Assembly (NCBI GenBank): GCA_040766655.1
Contig: JAXGQB010000008.1
Location: 1-64,000 of the forward strand
DNA length: 64,000 bases
Direction: 5' to 3'
Source of the DNA: JALOOB01 sp040766655
GTDB lineage: Bacteria > Chloroflexota > Anaerolineae > CG2-30-64-16
Positions 17,572-25,747 of the stretch are shown piece by piece; within the stretch, counting starts at the first letter, position 1, and each line of letters begins with the position of its first letter. The notes beneath the pieces were generated by a model, which worked only from the letters and a program-made list of their open reading frames with translations, did not search any database and was not told the origin of the DNA. Made by a program: the position numbers and the translations under genes.

Positions 17572-18438
17572 CTATTTTCCATCCAGTCCCGATGCGGCGC
17601 GCAGTTGTTGCATCCGCTCAAGCGCGGCCAGGCTCTCCTCAGGCCGCGCCATCGCGACTGCCAGGATCAGCGCATTCAGGATCGCCATCGGCACGGTCAA
17701 CGAGTGGAAGGTGGAGACCGGCCCGCGCCGAGCGGCCAGGACCACGTCTACATGGTCCTGCAGCGAGGCACCCAGGATATCGGTGAGCAGGATCGTGCGG
17801 CAGCCGATGGCGTGCGCGTGCTCGGCCACCACCCGCAGCTCACGATTCATGTGGTTGAAGCCGGCCACCACAAGCACGTCGGTACTCTCGAGGAGCTGCA
17901 GTTTCTCGACCAGGTTTCGTCCCGATTCGTTCATGCTCAGGCAAAAGATGCCGAAGCGGCGCAGGCGCAACTCGAGCAGGTAACCGAGAACGGCTGACGG
18001 CCCGCCGGCGTAGACGAAAACCCGTTTGGCGCCCAGCAGCAGCGCCACCGCCCGGTCGAAGTCCTCGGCCGAGACGCTGCGATTGGCCTCGGCCAGGTAC
18101 TGGATCTCCATATTGAGGACTTTGGTGAGAATGTGCCCCTGGTTGTGCGCCAGTTCGGCCAGCTTATGCTGCAGCCTCGCCGCTGGGGTCACCTCGCCGC
18201 GGTAGACGGACTGAAGCACACGCCTGAGCTGGGGAAAGCCGTCGTAGCCGATGGCCTTGGCGAAGCGAACGACGGTCGCCTCGCTAACTTCGAGCTGGGT
18301 AGCCAGGTCGGCGGCCGAAAGAAAGGCAGCCTCGTCGTAGTGCGACAGCAGGTAGGAGGCGATGCGGCGCTGGCTCTTGGAGAGCCCCGGCATGCATTCC
18401 TCCAGCCTATCGCGAAGGCTGTTGAGTTCCTCGTCCAT
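17572..18438 (-). CDS. RpiR/MurR-family transcriptional regulator (HTH + SIS)
   Basis: A 288-residue regulator. The N-terminal HTH_6 domain (SKSQRRIASYLLSHYDEAAF, then LEVSEATVVRFAKAIGYDGF) is followed by a sugar-phosphate-binding SIS domain (RVFVYAGGPSAVLGYLL through ILLTDILGASL). RpiR proteins sense phosphosugars. As the first gene of the minus-strand series it is the likely regulator of the importer and downstream enzymes. It supports the idea that the transported or internal ligand is a phosphorylated sugar, which is inference from the family. Confidence 0.92.
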   Translation of the reverse strand: MDEELNSLRDRLEECMPGLSKSQRRIASYLLSHYDEAAFLSAADLATQLEVSEATVVRFAKAIGYDGFPQLRRVLQSVYRGEVTPAARLQHKLAELAHNQGHILTKVLNMEIQYLAEANRSVSAEDFDRAVALLLGAKRVFVYAGGPSAVLGYLLELRLRRFGIFCLSMNESGRNLVEKLQLLESTDVLVVAGFNHMNRELRVVAEHAHAIGCRTILLTDILGASLQDHVDVVLAARRGPVSTFHSLTVPMAILNALILAVAMARPEESLAALERMQQLRAASGLDGK

Positions 18439-18655
18439 TGAGGCCTCTTTTTCGCCTGACAGGATCGATCGGCACCTTTGTGTCGCGGAGTACTATGCAA
18501 GACAATACTGCAAAACGCTACAAAATGCAAGTCAGATTTCATGAGATGTGCCGAAGTGGTGGAAATTTTAAGGTTGGGTCCGGACAACGGGGTGCGAGGT
18601 ATTACGCCATGCCGCCCGTTTGGCGCGATAATGGGCGGCGGAGGAATGGAGAAGA

Positions 18656-19384
18656 ATGACAGAGCCGACGCGGGATGGCGGCCCAAGGCTGCGGGATATC
18701 GGGCTGGCGTTGCTCATCGCGCTGATTGCGCTTATCTTGCTGCTCCAGCTGGGCGACGTGGTGAAGCTGGCAGGCGCGGCGCTTTACTGGCTGCCCGCGC
18801 GGCTGGGCCTGGTCGAGCAGGCCCAGCCCGCTGACGTATGGCGGCATGACCTGCAGACGCTGCCCGAGGGGCTGGAGTTTTCCGCGGCCGGGCGCTACGC
18901 GGTCTACACTGCAGACTATGACCTGTTGATGATATCGATGACCATGCGCGAGTCGCGGGACGCGTCCTGGCTGGTGTTGACCGAGGCCGCCACCGGCCGG
19001 CGGGCGGCGCTGCAGTGGATCGAGCGCGGGATGCGCATCTACGACAGCCATCTCGCGCCAGGACGGCCCGTGTTCAGCGTGGAGATCCCGCGACCGGGCA
19101 TCTACACCCTGAAGGCGACCCATCGCCCGGCTGAGATCGCGATCGTGCGCGATTACGTGACGGGCAACGAGGGCCGCATCTCGGCCGTCTTTGTCGCGGA
19201 GGTGGCGCTGCTTCTTGCTCCGTTCGCCATCTACTTCGGCTGGCCCTTCCTGCGGCGATCGCGTGCACTGGACGCGGCGCGCCGTGCGCGGCGCGAGGAG
19301 GTCGATGCCGCGTTCCGCCTGGTCAGGGATCGGCGCCGGTCTCGACTCGACGACCCCGACGCGCCTTACCGGCCGAAGAAGTGA
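18656..19384 (+). CDS. Membrane protein of unknown function
   Basis: 242 residues. There is one hydrophobic helix near the N-terminus (DIGLALLIALIALILLLQLG) and another near residues 180-200 (FVAEVALLLAPFAIYFGWPF). Between them lie ~110 extracytoplasmic residues, and the tail is very basic (RRARREEVD, RRRSRLDD). The lumenal domain looks all-beta (the part containing MTMRESRDASWLVL); no family recognised. GGAGGAATGGAGAAG precedes the ATG. It overlaps the upstream open frame of the following glycerophosphodiesterase by a few bases and may be cotranscribed with it. Confidence 0.72.
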   Translation: MTEPTRDGGPRLRDIGLALLIALIALILLLQLGDVVKLAGAALYWLPARLGLVEQAQPADVWRHDLQTLPEGLEFSAAGRYAVYTADYDLLMISMTMRESRDASWLVLTEAATGRRAALQWIERGMRIYDSHLAPGRPVFSVEIPRPGIYTLKATHRPAEIAIVRDYVTGNEGRISAVFVAEVALLLAPFAIYFGWPFLRRSRALDAARRARREEVDAAFRLVRDRRRSRLDDPDAPYRPKK

Positions 19385-19419
19385 TCGCCGCCTCCGCGTA
19401 TCCGGTGTCCACCGCGGTG

Positions 19420-19485
19420 CAGCGCCCAGCATCCAGCACCCAGTATCCGGCATCCAGCATCCAGAATCCATCATCCAGCAGGGAG
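19420..19485. repeat. Heptamer-period repeat (CATCCAG type)
   Basis: About nine degenerate tandem copies of a 7-nt unit (CATCCAG, CACCCAG, TATCCGG, AATCCAT and so on) run between the stop of the membrane-protein gene and the ribosome-binding site of the next gene. Confidence 0.75.
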
Positions 19486-19491
19486 TTCGCC

Positions 19492-20313
19492 ATGTCCGCC
19501 ACGTCTTCATCGTCCATGCGCAACCCGGTCATTGCCTGGCCGTCCGGCGCGGCGTGGAACCGGCCCTTCCTGCGCTTCGGACACGGGGGCGCGGGCGGAC
19601 ACCTGCCGCCCAACACCCTGGCCTCGTTGGAGCTTGCCCTCGGGATGGGCGTCGATGTGGTTGAGTTCGACGTGCGGCCGTGCCGCGATGCCCTGGTTCT
19701 GCTGCACGACGATGAGTTGGCCGCGTTCGACGGCACGCTGGGGCTGGCCAGCGAGCGCACGCTGGCCGAGCTGCGCGGCCTGCCCACCGGCCCCGACCGG
19801 GAGATCCCGACCTTCGAGGCCGCGCTCGACCTGCTGCGGGGCCGCGCCCTGGTAAATGTCGACCTGAAGGGGACGGGCTACGAGGAGGCAGTCGTGGAGA
19901 TGGTGGCCGCAAAGGGGATGGCCGGCGACGTGTTGTACAGCTCGCTCTACGGGGGGAGCCTGCGCCGTGTCCGCGAGCTGGCGCCGATGGCGCGCATCGG
20001 GCTTTCCTATCCTGAGGATCGGGGCAACGCAGGGGGCAACCTGCGGCTGCGACACGTGGTCAGGGGCGCGCTCGCACTGATGCGCCTCACGCTGCCGCTG
20101 CGCATCCTCGGCATGATGGCCGGGGCGGGCGCAAACGCGGTCATGCTGTACCACAAGGTCGCATCGCGGCAGTGCGTCCGGACCGTCCAGGGGGCGGGCG
20201 GGCGGGTGTTCACCTGGACCATCGACACGCCCGAGCGGATGCGGGAAGTGCATGCGCTGGGCGTCAACGGCATCACGACCAACCGGCCGGACCTCTTCGC
20301 CGGGCTAACGTAG
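19492..20313 (+). CDS. Glycerophosphodiester phosphodiesterase family protein
   Basis: A 273-residue GDPD TIM barrel. It has the catalytic start RFGHGGAGGHLPPNTLAS (normally HRG), metal residues in VVEFDVRPCRDALVLLHDDEL, and the conserved NVDLKG and FTWTIDTPERM near the end. Hydrolyses glycerophosphodiesters to sn-glycerol-3-phosphate and an alcohol. The start at 19492 is supported by GGGAG six bases upstream; the open frame back to 19381 is only the heptameric repeat. In this protein the usual HRG is HGG, a small departure worth noting. Confidence 0.87.
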   Translation: MSATSSSSMRNPVIAWPSGAAWNRPFLRFGHGGAGGHLPPNTLASLELALGMGVDVVEFDVRPCRDALVLLHDDELAAFDGTLGLASERTLAELRGLPTGPDREIPTFEAALDLLRGRALVNVDLKGTGYEEAVVEMVAAKGMAGDVLYSSLYGGSLRRVRELAPMARIGLSYPEDRGNAGGNLRLRHVVRGALALMRLTLPLRILGMMAGAGANAVMLYHKVASRQCVRTVQGAGGRVFTWTIDTPERMREVHALGVNGITTNRPDLFAGLT

Positions 20314-20356
20314 CCGATCGCGGCGCCTGTTGCCGTTTCCGGGGAGGCTCCCGGCC

Positions 20357-20695
20357 TCACCTGCGTCGCGACCGCTCCCCGGCCACCCCGGGATCCTCAT
20401 CGGTGTCCCCATCCACCGGAGGCGGAGGAAGCAGCCCGCGCTCGGGCGGCGCGGCTAGCAGTGCCAGCTGGTGTTGGACCGCACGGACGATCGCCTCTAT
20501 GCCACGCGCGAGCCATTCCTGGAGCACGGCCGACAGGCCGGACGTCTCGTCCAGGACGCGCTGGATGTGCGCGGGGAAGACGTGTTCCGGCTGATCCACT
20601 GGCGCGCGTGCCTGATGCGCTTGCCTGGTGCGCGGCCGGCGCGCCTTTGGCTGCGACGCTTTCTTCGGGCGTGTGCGCCGGGTATCGCGAGTCAC
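20357..20695 (-). CDS. Small basic hypothetical protein
   Basis: 112 residues from a GTG start preceded by GGAGGAG at good spacing. The first ~30 residues are Lys/Arg-rich (RDTRRTRPKKASQPK). The middle is a predicted helical stretch (LQEWLARGIEAIVRAVQHQL) and the tail is Pro/Asp-rich. No family recognised. Coding is supported by the ribosome-binding site and the plausible amphipathic helix only. Confidence 0.5.
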   Translation of the reverse strand: MTRDTRRTRPKKASQPKARRPRTRQAHQARAPVDQPEHVFPAHIQRVLDETSGLSAVLQEWLARGIEAIVRAVQHQLALLAAPPERGLLPPPPVDGDTDEDPGVAGERSRRR

Positions 20696-20780
20696 GTTGC
20701 TCCTCCGTGCGGGTATGTGCGGTGGTCATTATAGAACGTAAGTTCGCAAAGAGGCAAATTGCCGGTGGTTGGCACCCATC

Positions 20781-20858
20781 GTAGGGGCTGACCTGTGTGT
20801 CAGCCCTATCGCAAAGCGGACGGTCATGACCGGGGCGCACACGCAGGTGCGCCCCTAC
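20781..20858. repeat. Two GTAGGGGC-type hairpin repeats
   Basis: 20781-20808 reads GTAGGGGCTGAC ... GTCAGCCCTA, and 20832-20858 reads GGGGCGCAC ... GTGCGCCCCTAC. Each is a stem of 8-9 bp with a ~6-nt loop ending in GTAG/CTAC. They belong to a family seen at least six more times in this window. Confidence 0.8.
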
Positions 20859-20872
20859 AACCCGCGGTGGCG

Positions 20873-21256
20873 TCAATCGGCCGGGGGATCAGATTCGGCG
20901 GCCACGGAGCGGATGGCCTGGAGTGCAGCGCGCCACACATCGAGCACGCGCTCCTGTGCCTGGGGCGGCAGTTTCTCTACCTCGAGCGCCAGCGCGCGGA
21001 TCGCGGGCGACAGGAGCGGCTGGTCCGGATTGCGCTCCAGGTGGCCTGCGAGCCGGAGCACCTGCTCCGTGGGCACCTCGAACAGGCCCGCCAGTGCGCG
21101 ACACGTCTCCAACCCGGGGCGCTGCCCGCGGATGATCAGCGACACGGTGCTCTTGTCCACCCCTGCGCGGCGCGAGGCCTCGGCCCAAGACAGGCCGCGG
21201 GCCGCGCACTCATCGATGATCCACTGCCCCAGGGCCGACGTTGCACGCTCTGCCAC
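20873..21256 (-). CDS. XRE-family helix-turn-helix protein
   Basis: About 127 residues. An XRE/Cro-type HTH covers the N-terminal half (LSWAEASRRAGVDKSTVSLI, then LETCRALAGLFEVPTEQVL), followed by a helical tail. A GTG start at 21256 is chosen because GGAGGGG lies just before it; the frame is open to 21343 but the extra N-terminal sequence looks non-coding. It is divergent from the Phd-like gene, with a good promoter between them, and might regulate it. Confidence 0.78.
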   Translation of the reverse strand: MAERATSALGQWIIDECAARGLSWAEASRRAGVDKSTVSLIIRGQRPGLETCRALAGLFEVPTEQVLRLAGHLERNPDQPLLSPAIRALALEVEKLPPQAQERVLDVWRAALQAIRSVAAESDPPAD

Positions 21257-21366
21257 GATCCCCTCCGCATGTGCTGATTCGCCCGTCCAGTATAGCACTC
21301 CCGCGCACACCGCGCCACTGCGTGCAGGCACTCGCCGACACATCGTTGTTTCGTGCTATACACAAC

Positions 21367-21395
21367 TTGACAATCGTTGAATCTGAGCGTACGAT
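21367..21395 (+). promoter_or_regulatory. Sigma70-type promoter for the Phd-like gene
   Basis: TTGACA (21367-21372), 17 bp, TACGAT (21390-21395), in an AT-richer island between divergent genes. The downstream coding start is at 21467. Confidence 0.65.
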
Positions 21396-21466
21396 ATGGA
21401 ACATAAATTCTATTCCTGTTCGCGGGGTGCGCGGCTGGGTTGCAGTTGCGGAGGGTGAGGGGCGCG

Positions 21467-22084
21467 ATGGGGGACGAGGGCAAGGTCACACTGAAGGGCC
21501 GGTTGGAGGATGTGCGCGCGGAGGGGCCCAGCGACGCCATGGACACCGGTAGCCATGTGGTCGCGGTGCTGGCCGGGGACGAAGATGCCGGCGAACGCTG
21601 GGAGCTGCTCTTCCCGAGGGAGCACGTGACCGGCGTGCTCGCACAGTGGCGGCTGGCCCGCGGGGAACTGGCCGTGGCAGTCGAGGGGTGGGTGCACGGC
21701 TCGCAGTCCACTGGGGCAAGCGCCGGCTCCACCCTTGTCGTGGTCGATCGGGTGATCTACCTCCCCGAGCGCCCGCGGCCCCGCGCGGCCGCAACGGCGG
21801 ACCAGGGCCCGGCCGGACGTCTCGCAGGGGACCCGGTTGCCGCGCGGCGCACGCCCGGGAGCATGGACGAGGCCTGCATCCCCGAGCCGATCACGGTCAC
21901 TGCGCTGCGCGCCAACCTGCCGCGCGTCCTGAAGGCGGTGTATTACCTCGGCCGCCGATACGTGATCCTGCGCAACGGCGACGCGGTTGCGGTGCTCCTT
22001 GCGCTGGAGGATTTCCGCGCGTTGGTCGGCGCGCCCGGCGCACGCGCGCGGACCGGCGATGGAAGATGGAAGATGGAAGCTTGA
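21467..22084 (+). CDS. Protein with C-terminal Phd/YefM-like antitoxin domain
   Basis: 205 residues. The N-terminal ~115 residues are of unknown type, with a beta-rich look (VTLKGRLEDV, WELLFPREHVTGVL). The C-terminal ~55 residues (PITVTALRANLPRVLKAVYY followed by GRRYVILRNGDAVAVLLALE) match the Phd/YefM antitoxin pattern. No toxin gene is adjacent, so it may be a regulator or orphan antitoxin. The last codons (GDGRWKMEA) are written by a heptameric GATGGAA repeat that runs into the stop, suggesting the natural C-terminus was altered by repeat growth. The start at 21467 has GAGGGTGAGGGG upstream. Confidence 0.65.
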   Translation: MGDEGKVTLKGRLEDVRAEGPSDAMDTGSHVVAVLAGDEDAGERWELLFPREHVTGVLAQWRLARGELAVAVEGWVHGSQSTGASAGSTLVVVDRVIYLPERPRPRAAATADQGPAGRLAGDPVAARRTPGSMDEACIPEPITVTALRANLPRVLKAVYYLGRRYVILRNGDAVAVLLALEDFRALVGAPGARARTGDGRWKMEA

Positions 22085-22092
22085 AGATTAGT
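22057..22092. repeat. Heptamer-period repeat (GATGGAA type), partly coding
   Basis: Three copies of GATGGAA then GCTTGAA and GATT, crossing the stop codon of the Phd-like gene. Confidence 0.7.
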
Positions 22093-22105
22093 CCACTCGC
22101 CCGAC

Positions 22106-23071
22106 TCAGCAGGAACGGTGATCCCACAGATCGCGCAGACCATCGCCGAGCAGGTTGAGGCCGATCACCACGGCAGTCAGGCTGAGTCCGGGATAGACGG
22201 CCAGCCAGGGCGCGGTGTCCATGTGGTTGCGGCCTGCGGCAAGCAGCGCACCCCATTCCGGGGTGGGGGGCTGCGCGCCCAGGCCCAGGAAGCTCAGGCC
22301 ACCGACGGCCAGGATCGCAGTGCCCGCGCGCATGGTGGCGAAGACGACGAGCGACGATGCGAGGTTGGGCAGTACGTGGCGCCACAGCACACGGCGTTCG
22401 CGGCAGCCCACCGCCTCTGCAGACTCGACATAAGCAAGCTGGCATGTGGAAAGGGTCAGACTGCGCGTGAGGCGGTAGAAGCCGGGCGCGCTAAGCGCGC
22501 CGATCGCAACGATCGCATTCTGCAGGGACGGCCCCAGCCGCGCCACGATCACAAGCGCCAGCAGCATCCCAGGAAACGCCAGCCACAGGTCCATGAAGCG
22601 AGAGAGCAGCCGGTCCCACCAGCCCCCGCGATAGCCGGCCAGCAGCCCCAACGGGATGCCCAGGAGCGCGGAGAGTCCCATGCCCATGGCGGCGGCCTGG
22701 GCGGCAATGCCCGCGCCGTGGACCACCCGGCTGAACATGTCCCGGCCGAGGCTGTCCGCACCGAAGAGATGTGCGGGGCCGGGTGGGGCGAGACGCGGGC
22801 CGGCCAGCACCTGGTCGGGCGCATAGGGCGCCAGCAAGGGCGCAGCGGCCGCGACAACGAGGAAGCAGGCCACGATCAGCGCGCCCGCGCGGAAGCTGAG
22901 CGACGTGCGACGGAGAAGGTGGAGACCGCGACGCGGGCGCCCCTGTCCGGCGAGCGTCGATGCGCGTCTCCCGGTGCACGTCGCCTGGCGGGATGTCCGG
23001 CGGATGTCCAGGCCGGCCTCGAAGCGCGCGACGGGGCCCCAGCTTCGGAGCGAAGGGCCGGGAAACGCCAT
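22106..23071 (-). CDS. ABC transporter permease (DppC/OppC type)
   Basis: A 321-residue permease. The N-terminal OppC_N-type helix (AGALIVACFLVVAAAAPLLA), the motif HLFGADSLGRDMFSRVVHGA and the EAA-type motif ESAEAVGCRERRVLWRHVLP are all DppC hallmarks. The first ~60 residues before the first helix are longer and more Arg-rich than usual. The start at 23071 directly follows the dppB-like stop (23073). It is last in the minus-strand heme/Dpp series. No ATPase genes (DppD/DppF) follow. Confidence 0.88.
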   Translation of the reverse strand: MAFPGPSLRSWGPVARFEAGLDIRRTSRQATCTGRRASTLAGQGRPRRGLHLLRRTSLSFRAGALIVACFLVVAAAAPLLAPYAPDQVLAGPRLAPPGPAHLFGADSLGRDMFSRVVHGAGIAAQAAAMGMGLSALLGIPLGLLAGYRGGWWDRLLSRFMDLWLAFPGMLLALVIVARLGPSLQNAIVAIGALSAPGFYRLTRSLTLSTCQLAYVESAEAVGCRERRVLWRHVLPNLASSLVVFATMRAGTAILAVGGLSFLGLGAQPPTPEWGALLAAGRNHMDTAPWLAVYPGLSLTAVVIGLNLLGDGLRDLWDHRSC

Positions 23072-23072
23072 A

Positions 23073-24002
23073 TCAGACCGCCTCGCGGCCGACGCGCGGA
23101 TCGAGCCATCCATGCGCGAGGTCGACGCCCAGGTTCACGACGAGAAACATCGCCGCGGCGGCCAGCGCAGCGCCCAGCACGACCGGATCGTCGCGATCGA
23201 AGATGGCCTGGATGGTGAGGCGGCCGAGGCCCGGCCAACCGAAGATGCTCTCGACGATGAACGCGCCGCCCAGCAGATGGCCCAACTGCAGCCCCAGCAC
23301 GGCGGCCACCGGGATCAGGCCGTTGCGCAGCACGTGACGGGCGATCACCCGGCGCGGAGCCAGCCCCTTCGCGTGCGCGGTGCGTACATAATCGGCGCCG
23401 ATTGCGTCGAGCAGGCCCGAGCGCACCAACCGTCCAACCGCGGCCGCTGTTGGCAACGCCAGGGTGACCGCGGGGAGGATCAGATGTGAGGGAGTCTCGG
23501 CCCCGGTCACGGGGAGCCAGCGTAGCCGCAGAGAGAAGAGCAGGATCAGGAGGAGGCCGCTCCAATAGGTCGGCACCGCGGCTCCCAGCGCCGCGCCGGT
23601 CATGAGCGCGGTGTCCGCGGGGGAGCCGGCTTTCAGCGCAGCGACTATGCCGCCGGTCCCGCCGATGGCCGCTGCGAGGAGCACCGCGGCCAGCGCCAGG
23701 GCGACCGTGTAGGGCATGCGCTCCAGAACCAACTCGGCGACCGGGCGCTGGCTGACCAGCGAGCGCCCCAGGTCGCCGCGCGTCAGCAACCCCTGCAGGA
23801 ACGCGAGATAGCGCGTCAGAACTGGCTGGTCCAGGCCGAGCTCCGCGCGCAGCGCCTCGATCTGTGCGGCCGAGGCGCTGTCGCCCGCCATCGCCAGCGC
23901 GACATCGCCCGGCGTCGCACCCAGCGCCACGAAGACGACCAGGCTGACGGCCAGCAGCACGGTGAGCGAACCGGCCACCCGATGGGCGATGTACGTCGTC
24001 AT
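23073..24002 (-). CDS. ABC transporter permease (DppB/OppB type)
   Basis: A 309-residue permease with the DppB N-terminus (TTYIAHRVAGSLTVLLAVSL), the LGATPGD segment, LGLDQPVLTRY, RPVAELVLERMPYTVALAL, and the coupling loop YVRTAHAKGLAPRRVIARHV. About six membrane spans. It follows the solute-binding gene after 11 bp and abuts the dppC-like gene. Imports peptides, nickel or heme/5-aminolevulinate in characterised relatives. Confidence 0.9.
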   Translation of the reverse strand: MTTYIAHRVAGSLTVLLAVSLVVFVALGATPGDVALAMAGDSASAAQIEALRAELGLDQPVLTRYLAFLQGLLTRGDLGRSLVSQRPVAELVLERMPYTVALALAAVLLAAAIGGTGGIVAALKAGSPADTALMTGAALGAAVPTYWSGLLLILLFSLRLRWLPVTGAETPSHLILPAVTLALPTAAAVGRLVRSGLLDAIGADYVRTAHAKGLAPRRVIARHVLRNGLIPVAAVLGLQLGHLLGGAFIVESIFGWPGLGRLTIQAIFDRDDPVVLGAALAAAAMFLVVNLGVDLAHGWLDPRVGREAV

Positions 24003-24013
24003 GATTGGGATGT

Positions 24014-25747
24014 TTACTCCACCACGTATGCGTCGTTGACCAGCAGGCGCCCCATGTAGCCGGCGCGCGCCCCCTCGATCCGGGTGCGGATGGCGATGAC
24101 GTCGAGCGGCACGTAGAGCGGCTGCCACGGCGCATCGGCCAGGATCAGCTTCTGTGCTTCCACGTAGAGCTGCTGCCGCGTCGCCTCATCCAGCTCGCGT
24201 GCGCCGCGGCCCAAGAGGTCATCCACCGCCGGGTTTCCGTACGCCACCCGGTTCGTGCTGCCGATCCGGTCTGAGCCAAGGTAGATGTTCAGCGCGTCAG
24301 GGTCGTTCCAGTCGTAACGCCACACCAGCAGGTCGAAGTTGCCCGCGGTGGTGGCCTCCATCACGGCCTTGCTGTCCAACTGCTGGATCTCCACCTCCAC
24401 GCCGACCGCCTTGAGTTGGCTCTGCACCAGTGCCGCGATGGCGTCGTTGGGCGCGCGGGTGGAGGTGAGCAGCACCGCCTTGAGCGCTTGCCCGTCACGC
24501 TGCCACGTACCGTCGCTGCCTTGGGCGAAGCCAGCTTCGCCCAGCAGAGAGGCCGATGCTGCGGGATCGAAGCCCAGCTCGTGTTCGGCCAGCGACTCAT
24601 CGAAGCCGGGGAGTGTGGGGGGCAGGGGCGCGAACGCCTTGATCCCCACGCCACCCAGCGCCAGGCTGAGGATCTCATCCTTGTTGACCGCGTGCGCCAG
24701 CGCCTGGCGGACCCGCGCGTCGTCGAAGGGCGCCTTCTGCGTGTTGAAGCCCAGGTAGATCAGGCTGTTCAGCACCGCCTCGTGAAGGCGGACATCGTCG
24801 GACTGCTGCAGCCGCGCGAGGTGGTCCGGCTGGTTGATGAAGATCACGTCCACCTCGCCCGCTTCGAGCGCGGCCAGCTGGGTGGTGGCGTCGGGGATGA
24901 CCTTGAAGACGAGCTGGTCGAGATAGGGTGCGCCTCGGTTTTCGTTCAGCGCAGGCCCCCAGGCATAGTCCTCGTTGCGCACCAGCGTCATGGACTGGCC
25001 CGTCTGCCAGTCGCCCAGGGTGAACGGGCCCGTGCCGACGAGCCGCGTCGCGGGGTCTGCAGCAGACTGTGCGATCGAGGCCGGGCTGAGGATGCCCGCG
25101 TACGGCATGGAGATGGTGCTCCAGAAGTTTGCGGCCGGCTCGTCGAAGGTAAAACGTACCGTCAGATCGTCCGCCGCATCGATACCTGCAATCTGCCGCA
25201 CGCCGCCGTAGATGGGCGACTTCTTGCCGCTCTCCTTGAAGCGTTCGAAGGTCAGTCTCACCGCGTCTGCAGTGAGCGGCTCGCCATCGTGAAAAACAAC
25301 GTCAGAGCGTAGCGTCATGGTGATGGTCTTGCCGTCGGGTGCGACGTCCCACGACTCTGCCAGCAGCGGGAGGAGGCTGTTGTCGGTGTCACGCACGACC
25401 AGCGTGTCGAACAGGTAGGGCAGCACGAGGCTGAGCCCCGAGCTCGGTGCGCCCTGCGGGTCGATCGTCGCGGGTTCCGAGGTCATGGCGCGCACGAAAA
25501 TGCCGCCCCGGGCCGGCGCAGCGGTGGGCACCTCTGCTGCCGGCGCAGCGGTCGGCTCGGCCGGCACTGGGGCGGACTCAACAGCCGTTGGCTGAGCGGT
25601 CTCCGCAGCGGCAGTGGGCGCAACCGTGGTGGCGGCCGCTGCACTCTGGTCAGGCGCCACAGCCGGGGCGGGCGCTGCGGGCGTGCAGGCCCCCAGTAGG
25701 CTGGCAAGAAGCAGCATGATCGCGATGGATGAGTGTCGAACGGACAT
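24014..25747 (-). CDS. ABC transporter solute-binding lipoprotein (family 5, DppA/OppA type)
   Basis: A 577-residue lipoprotein. Signal with lipobox LGAC, then an Ala/Pro/Thr linker and the SBP_bac_5 domain (EPATIDPQGAPSSGL, LAESWDVAPDGKTITMTLR, FHDGEPLTADAVRLTFER, DVIFINQP). Binds peptide-like ligands or, in some relatives, heme or 5-aminolevulinate. The ATG at 25747 has AGGAGGAAG upstream. The last ~98 bp of hemY overlap the beginning of this gene in another frame, linking it to heme synthesis. Confidence 0.9.
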   Translation of the reverse strand: MSVRHSSIAIMLLLASLLGACTPAAPAPAVAPDQSAAAATTVAPTAAAETAQPTAVESAPVPAEPTAAPAAEVPTAAPARGGIFVRAMTSEPATIDPQGAPSSGLSLVLPYLFDTLVVRDTDNSLLPLLAESWDVAPDGKTITMTLRSDVVFHDGEPLTADAVRLTFERFKESGKKSPIYGGVRQIAGIDAADDLTVRFTFDEPAANFWSTISMPYAGILSPASIAQSAADPATRLVGTGPFTLGDWQTGQSMTLVRNEDYAWGPALNENRGAPYLDQLVFKVIPDATTQLAALEAGEVDVIFINQPDHLARLQQSDDVRLHEAVLNSLIYLGFNTQKAPFDDARVRQALAHAVNKDEILSLALGGVGIKAFAPLPPTLPGFDESLAEHELGFDPAASASLLGEAGFAQGSDGTWQRDGQALKAVLLTSTRAPNDAIAALVQSQLKAVGVEVEIQQLDSKAVMEATTAGNFDLLVWRYDWNDPDALNIYLGSDRIGSTNRVAYGNPAVDDLLGRGARELDEATRQQLYVEAQKLILADAPWQPLYVPLDVIAIRTRIEGARAGYMGRLLVNDAYVVE

